A program made the position numbers and the translations under genes. Under the pieces are notes generated by a model. That model made no database searches. It saw nothing but the letters and a program-made list of their open reading frames with translations, and was not told the origin of the DNA. DNA of 64,000 nucleotides from Polytrichum commune (lineage: Eukaryota > Streptophyta > Polytrichopsida > Polytrichales > Polytrichaceae): NCBI GenBank assembly GCA_950295325.1, contig OX485807.1, forward strand, positions 2,418,501-2,482,500. Direction: 5' to 3'. This document shows positions 54,703 through 64,000 of this stretch, piece by piece. The stretch's first letter is position 1. Each line of letters opens with the position of its first letter.

Positions 54703-57700
54703 TCATTCAGCGTGGGTTGCTTCTTGTGCAATCCGAGCAAGGTTGTCTTTTGCAAAAGTTATGTACTTTTGAGGGATGGACACTGATCCACTATGGGTTT
54801 TCCGTGGTTTCCATGCTATGAATATGGAATCTGTATCTACCCAAGATGGACCGTGCTCAGAATCCACCTTCCACCGAAAGTTAGGGTTTGTATCCCAGCC
54901 TGTATAATGCCGAATCACATCTTCATTCCTTGTTGTCGGTCGATAGTACTCCACTTGTATTTGTCGAAAATGAGGGCTGGAAGTTATAAAATTGGGTTTG
55001 GACAAAGCTCTTGCCACCCACACTGGCTTCCCATATGTCTCGTCTCCAGGACGCAAAATGAGCATATATCCTTCATGACAATCCACTGCAATGCGGAAAG
55101 ATGGTGGCGGACGACTACTAGCAGGCCCCACGTAATGGTCGTCCACATCAAACTCCTCTCGAACCTCTCCATTTCCCAAAAGACTAGGCTCCGAAGCTTG
55201 TACATCGACTCGTGTTTGTGGCCAAAATCCATGCCTCAAAGTATGAGGGCTATCTTGGTGGAGGTCTGCCAAGGCGGCACGAACACGTGTCCAATAATGT
55301 ATCCAACTCCCATAACGATGCCAACATGATCCGCCAACATCCGCTATTTTCAAACTCTCCCAATATTGTATGAAGCCTGATATACCTTTCAAAATATCCT
55401 CCAAATTCTTCATGGCTATTGGCTTGCAAGGCCTAGGCTCCCCATCCGGTAACATGGTCTTTCCATCCGCATCCACGCGCCACACAAGAAGACCCTCCGG
55501 CGGGCTCCAGTCTTGTGTCGTGCACAACAACTTGTATTGCATGGCCGGGACACCATCGTCACGCATATAGAAGCGGAATTGTTGTGCCTTCGTATGCCCG
55601 ATCAATCGGTGAGCTCCACTTCGAATATAAGGTTCTATAAATGCCTTGAAGTCTGGCACCTCCTCAATCATATGGGGGATGACCGGAACGTTATCCAAAT
55701 CCATGTACGACTTCATCAATAACGGGATTGTAGGAAAATCCTCCTCCCGCAACTTCATGCTCCACCGCCCAAAAGATGCATCAATATCATCGTGCGTGTG
55801 GCCTACCAATAGGAAGGACACAAAAACCTCCTTGAAAATGCCTTTCCCAACCAACAACGACCAATATGCAAATACATATCTACTTTTATTGTCCAATTGG
55901 ACACGCAAAGTGGGAGGCAACTTCTTGGCAATCACGGGTTCACTAGGTGGCTCTGGCAACGAATGAAAGCATACATCTTTTCCATCCAACAACGCTTCAT
56001 ATAGAGGTGTTGAACCCGTGTTTTCAAATAACAATCCTGAAGAATAGGCTGGCGGTTTCTCTAAATCACGTAAAAGCCTTGCAAATGATCCTATCGTGTG
56101 GTTTGAATCCGCTGGATACAAATCAAGAGCATAATGAGCAAACTTGACATCACCGTGTCCATGTGCAATCATTCCTGCAATGCCAACCCAACGTGATTAG
56201 ATATAACTAAACCATTTTGAGTGAATCCATGTTCTCATGTACATCACGGAATAAAAAACCACAACATTTAGGGTATGTCATGACATTGTTTCGAAGTTCA
56301 CCTGTAACCGATACAGGCAACTTTAAAAACCCATCCGTGGCCTTGATTCGATTTGCAAAACATGGGGAGGTTGTTTTGGCATGGTCCATTTTGTCATGGA
56401 TGACCGTAAGAACCTCCAAGGGCCTGGAGATGGACAAAGCTCTATTTGTGTAGTAATCATTACGGTGTGCCTCTTGCATGTTTACGTGCTTGAAATAGTT
56501 CAATTGATGCGCTCCATATGACTCGGTACCCATCGTGTGTGCATCCCGGAGGCGCTTCAACTTCTCGCAATTAGAGCACCCGGCAAATTTGTCCCCTCGT
56601 CTTTTTGTAATGTATTCGCTAAAGTTTTGTTTCTTGATTGCACTCAATTTTGACAATGAAATTGGCTCCAACCCAATCTTCTCGCCAACTGCATTCACGT
56701 CCAACAATATGTCTTTCCATTTTGTGCCTGTGGGAAGAACTTTCTCCACAACCTTTTCACCGGTTGTGAGTGTGTGTGTTTTGTGTGGCATTGCATCGGT
56801 AAGAGGGACAATGATGGTTGCTAGATTGGCCGTTGCTTGCCTTGTTGCTTCCCTAGGCTTCTTTAAACCCACGTTACCATGGTGACGGGACCGGCGGCCT
56901 TCCTTGGCATAAGCAGCTTGTCTATAAAAGTCCGCTTTCGACACACCGTGAATGGTGTACCATGCCTTACAACACACGTCTATGCTTTCAATGGTGATGA
57001 CCTTGCGACCCGTCCCATTCACATGTATCGCCCTATGGACATCAAGTTTTCTTGTGGATCTTAGACGAAAATCTCCAAGCCACATTTCTTCGCGGATGGC
57101 CTTCAATTTATCCCTTGGAAACAATTGGCAACAACGATGCACACAACAATCCTTTGTGGCAACTTCTCTAATGGACTCCTCCCCGAGCAACCTTTGACGT
57201 TTACAATCAGTTGCAGACGGAGCAGGACGTGCCAATGTATCGTACTTTCTTTGACCCTTGCGCGGCCGCATGTTTGATTGCACCTCCTTTTCGATTTGCA
57301 TGTGTCGTTGCTCATGTTCACGCAAGCTAACTCCATCAATTGTGACATTCCTCAATGGCCACCTGCGGAGGGAGAACCTATGAGTGGGATCCACCTCGGA
57401 ATGAACGACCGACTCCAATATGACAACCCCAACGTCCTAGGTGCCAAGCGGGTTTTCATCAATGCAATCTTGCGGATGGGTGTTACGGCAAATCCCCTCC
57501 GCCACAACAACTCTACTATCGTTAAGAAGTATCACCTCCAAATTCACCCACGAAGCCCTTGAAAGTCCCGTACATTCAACAATGGGACACTGCGGTACGG
57601 AAGACGAAGGTAAATCCAAATGATCTTCATCCGCACTGTCAGCCATAGTAGCCTCCCCGACAATGTCTAGGTCATCATCAGATGCAGATGGCCAAGTGGC

Positions 57701-57745
57701 CATGTCATCAGATGACCAATCCCCTATTTCACTAAACCCATCCAT
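54703..57745 (-). pseudogene. Transposase copy 3 (DUF7869-like), doubly disabled
   Basis: Exon 1 57,745-56,302 (1,444 nt, the same length as in copies 2 and 4), intron 56,301-56,175, exon 2 56,174-54,703. It is the most diverged copy. A TAG at 57,439-57,437 replaces a GAG after DENPLGT, at about residue 103. Exon 2 lacks 15 nt, so LDNCAKDNKS becomes LDNKS, removing five residues from the most conserved motif. The lost segment lies between two ATTGTC repeats, typical of slippage. It may be the oldest copy. The right part of exon 2 still reads without stops. Confidence 0.85.
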
Positions 57746-57958
57746 TCTGCCTACACACATGAACATTGAACATTGTCAAAAAATCACAAAAATTGTAGGT
57801 TCAAATCGAAGAACACAAAAACCATCATATATAAACAAAATTGCAAATACTCAGTGCTCATACAAGTTCATATGACTGCTATGCCATTGGGTTTGTAAAG
57901 GTTTCGGAAGGCCAGTGGCCACACTGGCATCCAGATCCCATCCACACTTGGAGGCTGG

Positions 57959-58684
57959 GTTTGGGTCGAGCGACCCAAACCTTTTGGGAGGATGGGTTCA
58001 GGCTCACTACAGACAGCATCCACACTTAGGGGCTAGGTTTGGGTCGAGCGACCCAAACCTTTTGGCAGGATGGGTTTAGGGTCACTCCAGAGAGCACCCA
58101 CACTTAGAGGGTTGGGTTTGGGTCGAGCGACCCAAACCTTTTGGCAGGATGGGTTCAGGCTCACAACAGTGAGCACCCACACTGTAGGGTTGGGTTTGGG
58201 TCGATCGACCCAAACCTTCTGGCAGGATGGGTTCAGGCTCACTACAGACAGCATCCACACTTAGGGGCTAGGTTTGGGTCGACCGACCCAAACCTTTTGG
58301 CAGAGGGGGTTTAGGGTCACGACAGTGAGCCTGAACACTGTAGGGCTGTGTTTGGGTCGATCGACCCAAACCTTGAGGCAGGATGGGTTCAGGCTCACTA
58401 CAGACAACATCCACACTTAGGGGCTGGGTTTGGGTCGAGCGACCCAAACCTTTTGGCAGGATGGGTTTAGGGTCACTCCAGAGAGCACCCACACTTAGAG
58501 GGTTGGGTTTGGGTCGAGCGACCCAAACCTTTTTGCAGGATGGGTTCAGGCTCACAACAGTGAGCACCCACACTGTAGGGCTAGGTTTGGGTCGATCGAC
58601 CCAAACCTTGAGGCAGGATGGGTTCAGGTTCACAACAGAGAGCACCCACACTGTAAGGCTGGGTTTGGGTCGACCGACCCAAAC
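57959..58684. repeat. Type I palindrome array of ten copies, copy 3
   Basis: Ten palindromes about 78 bp apart. Centres in order: AG, AG, AG, AT, AC, AT, AG, AG, AT, AC. Spacers share AGGATGGGTTCAGGCTCAC and GCACCCACACT. Located between promoter and start codon of transposase copy 3, as in copy 2, but with different spacers and no alternation. Confidence 0.9.
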
Positions 58685-58899
58685 AATTCCGCAAAATCCG
58701 CCTATTTATTCGGGTGATTCTCTATTAATCTATATATAACTTATTTAGAACAACTGAACTCGTAGATGCTTGTTGTAATTAGCTGCTCATGAATGGAAGC
58801 GTACACAAACCGTGTATTACAGCTCCAACTTAGAGAGCTTGCAGCAATCTCAAGATTGGGACATGAAGGAAAGAACTAGCATTTGGGGGGGTTGGGCTC

Positions 58900-58905
58900 T
58901 TTATA
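58900..58905 (-). promoter_or_regulatory. TATA box of transposase copy 3
   Basis: The minus strand reads GGGTAGTATAAAGAGCCC, preceded by AAAGGCATCCAAAGAGG. It corresponds to 38,401-38,460 of copy 2. The start codon is 1.16 kb downstream, across the palindrome array. Confidence 0.7.
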
Positions 58906-59071
58906 CTACCCGCCTCCGCTTTGGGCATCCTCTTTGGATGCCTTTCCCGCTTGGTCTCCTTTGGACGTTAATTCAAACCTTCTAACTCAATTTCCCGCTT
59001 CTTGTCAATAATAGACAATGTATATTTAGCTTGGCTCTTCGTTGCCCCAACCATCAAATGAATAATTCAAC

Positions 59072-59506
59072 ATATATTTAAAGTTGTTACCACCCTAACT
59101 TGGTCAACACTATTCTTCAACTCTTTCATAATTAGTTTTATACATGAATACACCACCACCTTCCCTATTGCCATCTCCTTTCTCCTTTTATCATTGTTGT
59201 ATTTTTTTCTCACATCCTTACTAATACTAAATTCCTATATGTAACTTCCATATATCACCATAGTGGATATTTAGTGTTTGAGTTTACATTTAATGTTACT
59301 TACTCTCATAGGGTTAGTAATAGGAAGTGTATGCGTTCGTTTTAAGTGTATCAAACACTAACTATCATATAACTAAAAAGGATATAAAGATTTTGATACA
59401 CTACATATGAACGCATACACTGAATACCAATAACCCTATGACAATATGTAAGATTATATCTATTAAGGGGTTTACTCTACTTGTAGTCAAACATTATGGT
59501 ATATTT
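59072..59506 (-). repeat. Repeat U', right arm of the large inverted repeat
   Basis: Reverse complement of 44,205-44,640 with few changes. Its right edge touches the terminal repeat of copy 4 exactly. Confidence 0.85.
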
Positions 59507-59534
59507 AACACTATATTCGTTAAATTGAGACTTT
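59507..59534 (+). repeat. Terminal inverted repeat of copy 4
   Basis: Identical to the other four type I ends over 28 bp, with TTGAGACT...AGTCTCAA next to it. Confidence 0.9.
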
Positions 59535-60037
59535 CTCTAGTCTCAAATTAATATATGGATCAAACAACATTCCGTGTTCCGAAACTATATTGCGAACAAT
59601 CTCAAATATATTATATGTTCTAATATCCCAAATCTATTATGTGTGGACATAAGCACATATGGTAGAGCACTCAACACCAACTTCATCAACAAAAACACTT
59701 TGGGTAGAGCACTCCAAACTAGTTTCATCCAATAAACATATAAAATGGTTTATATTATTAACATGGTCAATAAAATATAGACATTGCAACATACAAAGTG
59801 CATGCAATAAATGCATTTTTCTTCAATGGACAATTTAGTCCCAAACTTAATAAAAAAATGAACTTCACATTTGTATTGAAATATAGTAAATGGATATTCA
59901 TCCAACCCCAAACAATATAGCATTCGTAAGTTCTACCCAAACTTTGCCCCAAGTTTGAGGAGCACACATATGAGTAATATATATTCGTCGAATTACATAT
60001 TACACTATAATCATGCTAACACAATCCTACCAACTTC

Positions 60038-63000
60038 TCATTTAACGTGGGTTGCTTCTTCTGCGATCCGAGCAAGGTTGTCTTTTGCAAAAGTTATGTA
60101 CTTTTGAGGGATGGACACCGATCCACTATGATTTTTCCGTGGTTTCCATGCTATGAATATGGAATCTGTATCTATCCAAGATGGACCATGCTCAGAATCC
60201 ACCTTCCACCGAAAGTTAGGGTTTGTATCCCAGCCTGTATAATGCCGAACAACATCTTCATTCCGTGATGTCGGTCGGTAGTACTCTACTTGTATTTGTC
60301 GAAAATGAGGGCTGGAAGTTACAAAATTGGGTTTGGACAAAGCTCTTGCCACCCACACTGGCTTTGCATATGTCTCATCTCCAGGACGCAAAATGAGCAT
60401 ATATCCTTCATGACAATCCACTGCAATGCGGAAAGATGGTGGCGGACGACTACTAGCAGGCCCCACGTAATGGTCGTCCACATCAAACTCCTCTCGAACC
60501 TCTCCATTTCCCAAAAGACTAGCCTCCGAAGCTTGTACATTGACACGTGTTTGTGGCCAAAACCCATGCCTTAAAGTAAGGGGTGTATCTTGATGAAGGT
60601 TTGCCAAAGCGCCACGAACACGTGTCCAATATTGTATCCAACTTCCGTAACGAAGCCAACACGATCCACCAACATCCGCTACCCTCAAACTCTCCCAATA
60701 TTGTATGAAGCCTGATATGCCTTTACAAATGTCCTCCAAATTCTTCATGGGTATTGGTTTGCAAGGCTTAGGCTCTCCGTCAGGCAACATCGTCCTTCCT
60801 TCCCCATCAACACGCCATACAAGGAGACCCTCCGGCGGGCTCCAGTCTTGTGATGTGCACAACAACTTGTATTGCATGGCGGGGACACCATCGTCACGCA
60901 CGTAGAACCGAAATTGTTGTGCCTTCGTATGCCCGATCAATCGGTGAGCTCCGCTTCGAATATACGGTTCTATAAATGCCTTGAAGTCTGGAACCTCCTC
61001 AATCATATGTGGGATGACGGGAATGTTCTCCAAATCCATGTACGACTTCATCAACAATGGGATTGTCGGAAAATCCTCCTCGCGCAACTTCATGCTCCAC
61101 CGCCCAAAGGACGCATCAATATCATCGTGCGTGTGGCCTACCAATAGAAAGGACACAAAAACCTCCTTGAAAATGCCTTTCGCAACCAACAACGACCAAT
61201 ATGCAAAAACATATCTACTTTTATTGTCCTTCGCACAATTGTCCAATTGGACACGCAGAGTTGGGGGCAAATTCTTGGCAATCACATCTTCACTTGGTGG
61301 CTCCGGCAATGAGTGCACGCATACATCTCTTCCATCCAAGACCGCTTCATATAGAGGTGTGGATCCCGAGTTTTCAAATAGCAATCTTGATGAATAGGAC
61401 GGCGGTTTCTCGAAATCACGTAAAAGCTTTGCAAATGACCCTATCGTGTGGTTTGAATCCCCCGGATACAAATCAAGAGCATAATGAGCATACTTGACAT
61501 CTCCATGCCCATGTGCAATCATTCCTGCAAAGGCAACCCAATGGTTTAATATTCAACTATAACACCAAAAAATTCACATGGTGTACATGTATGGCCCCAA
61601 GTACAAACCTAAACGCACAAATTTGTGTTTAGGTAATGCAATGCAATTGTTATCAAAATCACCTGTAACCGAAACAGGAAGCTTAAAAAGGCCGTCCGTG
61701 GCTTTTATTCGATTTGCAAAACATGGTGAGGCTGTTTTGGCATGGTCCATTTTGTCATGGATGATTGTAAGGACTTCCAAAGGCCTGGAGATGGACAAAG
61801 CTCTATTTGTGTAGTAATCATTACGGTGTGCCTCTTGCATATTCACATGCTTGAAATAGTTCATTTGATGTGCGGCATAGGACTCTGTCCCCATCGTGTG
61901 TGCATCTCGAAGGCGTTTCAACTTCTCGCATTTGGAACAACGGGCAAATTTGTCGCCTCGTCTTTTTGTGATGTATTCGCTAAAGTGAGATTTTTTGATA
62001 GCACTCAGTTTCGACAACGAAATAGGGTCCAACCCGGCCTTCTCGCCAACTGCGTTTACGTCCAACAATATGTCTTTCCATTTCGTGCCTGTAGGAAGAA
62101 CCTTGTCTACAACCTTTTCACCGGTTGCGAGTGTCCGTGTTTTGTGCGGCATTGCATCGGCAAGGGGGACAATGATGGTTGCCAGAGTGGCTGTTGCTTG
62201 TCTCGTTGCTTCTCTTGGTTTCTTTAAGCCCGTGTTCCCATGGTGACGGGCACGGCGGCCTTCATTGGCATACGCGGCTTGTCTATAAAATTCCGCTTTC
62301 GACACACCGTGAATGGTGTACCATGCCGTACAACACACGTCTATGCTCTCAAGGGTGATGACCTTGCGACCCGCTCCGTTCACATGTATCGCCCTATGGA
62401 CATCAAGTTTTTTGGTGGATCTTAGACGGAAATCTCCAAGCCACATTTCTTCACGGATGGCCTTCAATTTATCTCTTGGGAACAATTGGCAACAACGATG
62501 TACACAACAATCCTTCGTAGCAACTTCTCTAATAGACTCCTCACAGAGCAACCTTTGACGTTTACACTTATTTGCAGACGGAGTAGGACGTGTCAATGTT
62601 TCGTACTTCCGAAGGCCTTTGCATGGCCGAATGTTTGCTTGGAGCTCCTGTTGGATTTGGACGTGTCGTCGCTCATGGTCGCGCAAGCTAACCCCCTCAA
62701 TTGTCACATTCCTCAACGGCCACCTTCGCAACGAGAACCTATGAGTTGGATTGACTTCCGAATGTACAAGTGATTCTAATATAACAACTCCAACGTCCTC
62801 GGTGCCAAGGGAGTGTTCATCAATGCAATATTGTGGATGTGTGTTACGACAAATACCCTCCGCCACAGCAACTCCACTGTCATTAACAAGTACCACATCC
62901 AAATTCACCCATGAAGCTCGTGAAAGCCCCGCACATTCCACAATGGGGCAAAAAGGGTCAGATGGCGAAGGACTCCCCAAATGACCTTCATCTGCACTGT

Positions 63001-63106
63001 CATCAAAACTATCCTCCCCGACAATGTCTAGCTCATCCCCAGACAGAGATTGGGTGCTGCCCATGTCTTCAGAGAAGGAATCCCCTCTTCCACCAACTCC
63101 CTCCAT
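60038..63106 (-). CDS. Intact DUF7869-like transposase, copy 4
   Basis: Two exons, 63,106-61,663 and 61,524-60,038, with a 138-bp GT-AG intron, give 976 residues without a stop. The start MEGVGGRGDSF lies six bases after a predicted leader acceptor (GTGTGTAG) and is conserved in copies 2 and 3. The N-terminus is acidic. Middle: Cys/His groups (DCCVHRCCQLF, VCCTAWYTIHGVSKAEFY) and CSKC (390-393). C-terminal half: IHDKMDH (Asp 451/454), RVQLDNCAKDNK (Asp 576) and GHTHDDID (His 612/614, Asp 618), spaced as in an RNase H-like DDE/D nuclease. From memory, the last module is the uncharacterised Pfam family DUF7869. The role as transposase is inferred from four copies in one window, each next to a shared terminus. 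Probable nuclear DNA transposase; not tested. Confidence 0.8.
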
Positions 63107-63306
63107 TGCGCCTACACAAATGCACATGAAACCTCAACAAACATGGACACAACGTAAGGGTCCAAAAAAATCAAATATTGGAAAATGCAAAACATCACGA
63201 TAAATGGGGACACTGAGGATCAAGACATTTGCAACACAAATGCAATGTGAGCTCCCAATACTATGCGCCAGTCCACAAAATGTTCCACAAAATATTTTGG
63301 GTGGGA

Positions 63307-64000
63307 GTTTGGGTCGGCCGACCTAAACCCTGTGGCACCAGGGATTGAGGGCCATCCACACCTTGCCCGTGGGATAGGGTCGGGTTCCGGTCGACCGACT
63401 CAAACCTTGTACAATGATGGGTTGAGGGCCATTTAGAATTCCATCACGCTGTGGGGAAAAAATTTTGGGTCGACCGACCCAATCCTTGTCATGGTCAACT
63501 ACAACCTCCGAAACTGGGGAAGGGGTTGGGTCGACCGACCCAATCTTTGACGGGGTTAATCCACCCACACTGGATAGGGGTTTGGGTCGGTCGACCCAAA
63601 CTTTCACAGGCTAAATCCATCCACACTGGGAAGGGGTTTGGGTCGACCGACCCGAACTTTCACAGGGTAAACCCACCACACTCGGAAGGGGTTTGGGTCG
63701 GTCGACCCAAACTTTCACAGGGTAAGTCCACCCACACTGGGAAAGGGTTTGGGTCGGTCGACCCAAACTTTCACAGTGTAAATCCACCCACACTGGGATG
63801 AGGTTTGGGTCGCTCGACCCAAACATTACATATGATGGGATAAGGTTCCTACTCTGTCCGTCCAAACCTTCTGAGTACCTTGGGTAAGGGCCATTAACAA
63901 TTCGTTCACGATGTGCGAAAAAGTTTGGGTCGACCGACCCAAACCTTCTGAAAGGTTTTACGATAAACGCCCATAGTGGGGTAGGGGTTTGGGTCGACCG
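63307..64000. repeat. Type I palindrome array of copy 4, open at window end
   Basis: About eleven sites from 63,307 to the window end. The first four are worn (for example GGTCGACCGACTC at 63,387). Later ones are clean at 63,580, 63,690, 63,747, 63,803 and 63,923, with centres GT, GT, GT, CT, AC. Spacing is about 55-60 bp in the clean part, with TTTCACAGGGTAAATCCACC between. Confidence 0.85.

Larger units (their letters stand above)
44641..59071 (-). mobile_element. Copy 3 of the transposon, split by a nested insertion
   Basis: The hairpin-type end is at 44,641. 44,641-45,073 is the last 430 bp of the element, and 54,602 onward continues it with a CCAA overlap. The transposase, palindrome array and promoter follow to 59,071, where homology with copy 2 upstream of the promoter (CATTTGATGGTTGGGG versus CATATGACGGCTGGGG) stops at repeat U'. 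The far end is missing. Confidence 0.8.
59507..64000 (-). mobile_element. Copy 4 of the transposon, runs off the window
   Basis: Begins with the 28-bp terminus (AACACTATATTCG...) and the hairpin. 530 bp later the transposase stop codon follows, then the gene, leader and a palindrome array cut by the window end. The far end and any passenger genes lie outside. Confidence 0.85.

Overview
The window looks like nuclear DNA of a green plant with a large, repeat-rich genome; a seedless land plant or streptophyte alga is my guess, not a demonstrated fact. The evidence is short interstitial TTTAGGG/CCCTAAA runs, a Ty3/gypsy-like LTR retrotransposon with a plant-type initiator-tRNA primer site, a CACTA transposon with a 3-bp target duplication, and genes with GT-AG introns. 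I see no ordinary host gene that is clearly intact. Nearly everything is nested mobile DNA.

Layout. 1-6246: degraded Ty3/gypsy-like element on the minus strand, abutting a SWIM-finger reading frame (6247-6714). 6929-8201: solo LTR of the same family inside another coding fragment (8202-8621). 9.56-14.52 kb: copy 1 of a DNA transposon, internally deleted and ending inside a DNA-methyltransferase-like gene (14.5-19.7 kb, leader to 20.5 kb). An 85-bp minisatellite fills one of that gene's introns. 21.8-24.7 kb: unassigned AT-rich DNA. 24,788-43,539: an 18.75-kb unit bounded by 28-bp inverted repeats and 72-bp direct repeats. It carries an FCP1-like HAD gene, a ParB/methyltransferase-like gene (interrupted by a CACTA element) and copy 2 of the transposase. 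44,641-59,071: copy 3, split by a 9.5-kb relative inserted with a CCAA duplication (45,074-54,601). 59,507 to the window end: copy 4, whose 976-residue transposase is intact.

The most interesting observation is a family of giant multi-gene DNA transposons sharing the terminus AACACTATATTCG. One end carries a small hairpin and lies downstream of the transposase; the other lies downstream of the FCP1-like gene. They carry arrays of 22-bp palindromes made of a 10-bp arm, two variable central bases and the complementary arm. The outer elements use arm GTTTGGGTCG. The nested subfamily uses an unrelated arm, TTTACGAACG, in exactly the same geometry. The first type lies in the predicted first (leader) intron of three different element genes, upstream of each start codon, and again in later introns. 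This looks like an element-specific recognition or regulatory code. It also explains the many spurious stop-free reading frames in the window, because the palindrome has no stop codon in any frame.

How the genes may work together (inference): the transposase acts on the shared termini. The phosphatase-like and methyltransferase-like genes are passengers that may modify host transcription or element DNA, and the CG-rich palindromes may be binding or methylation sites. In this window only copy 4 of the transposase appears coding-competent.
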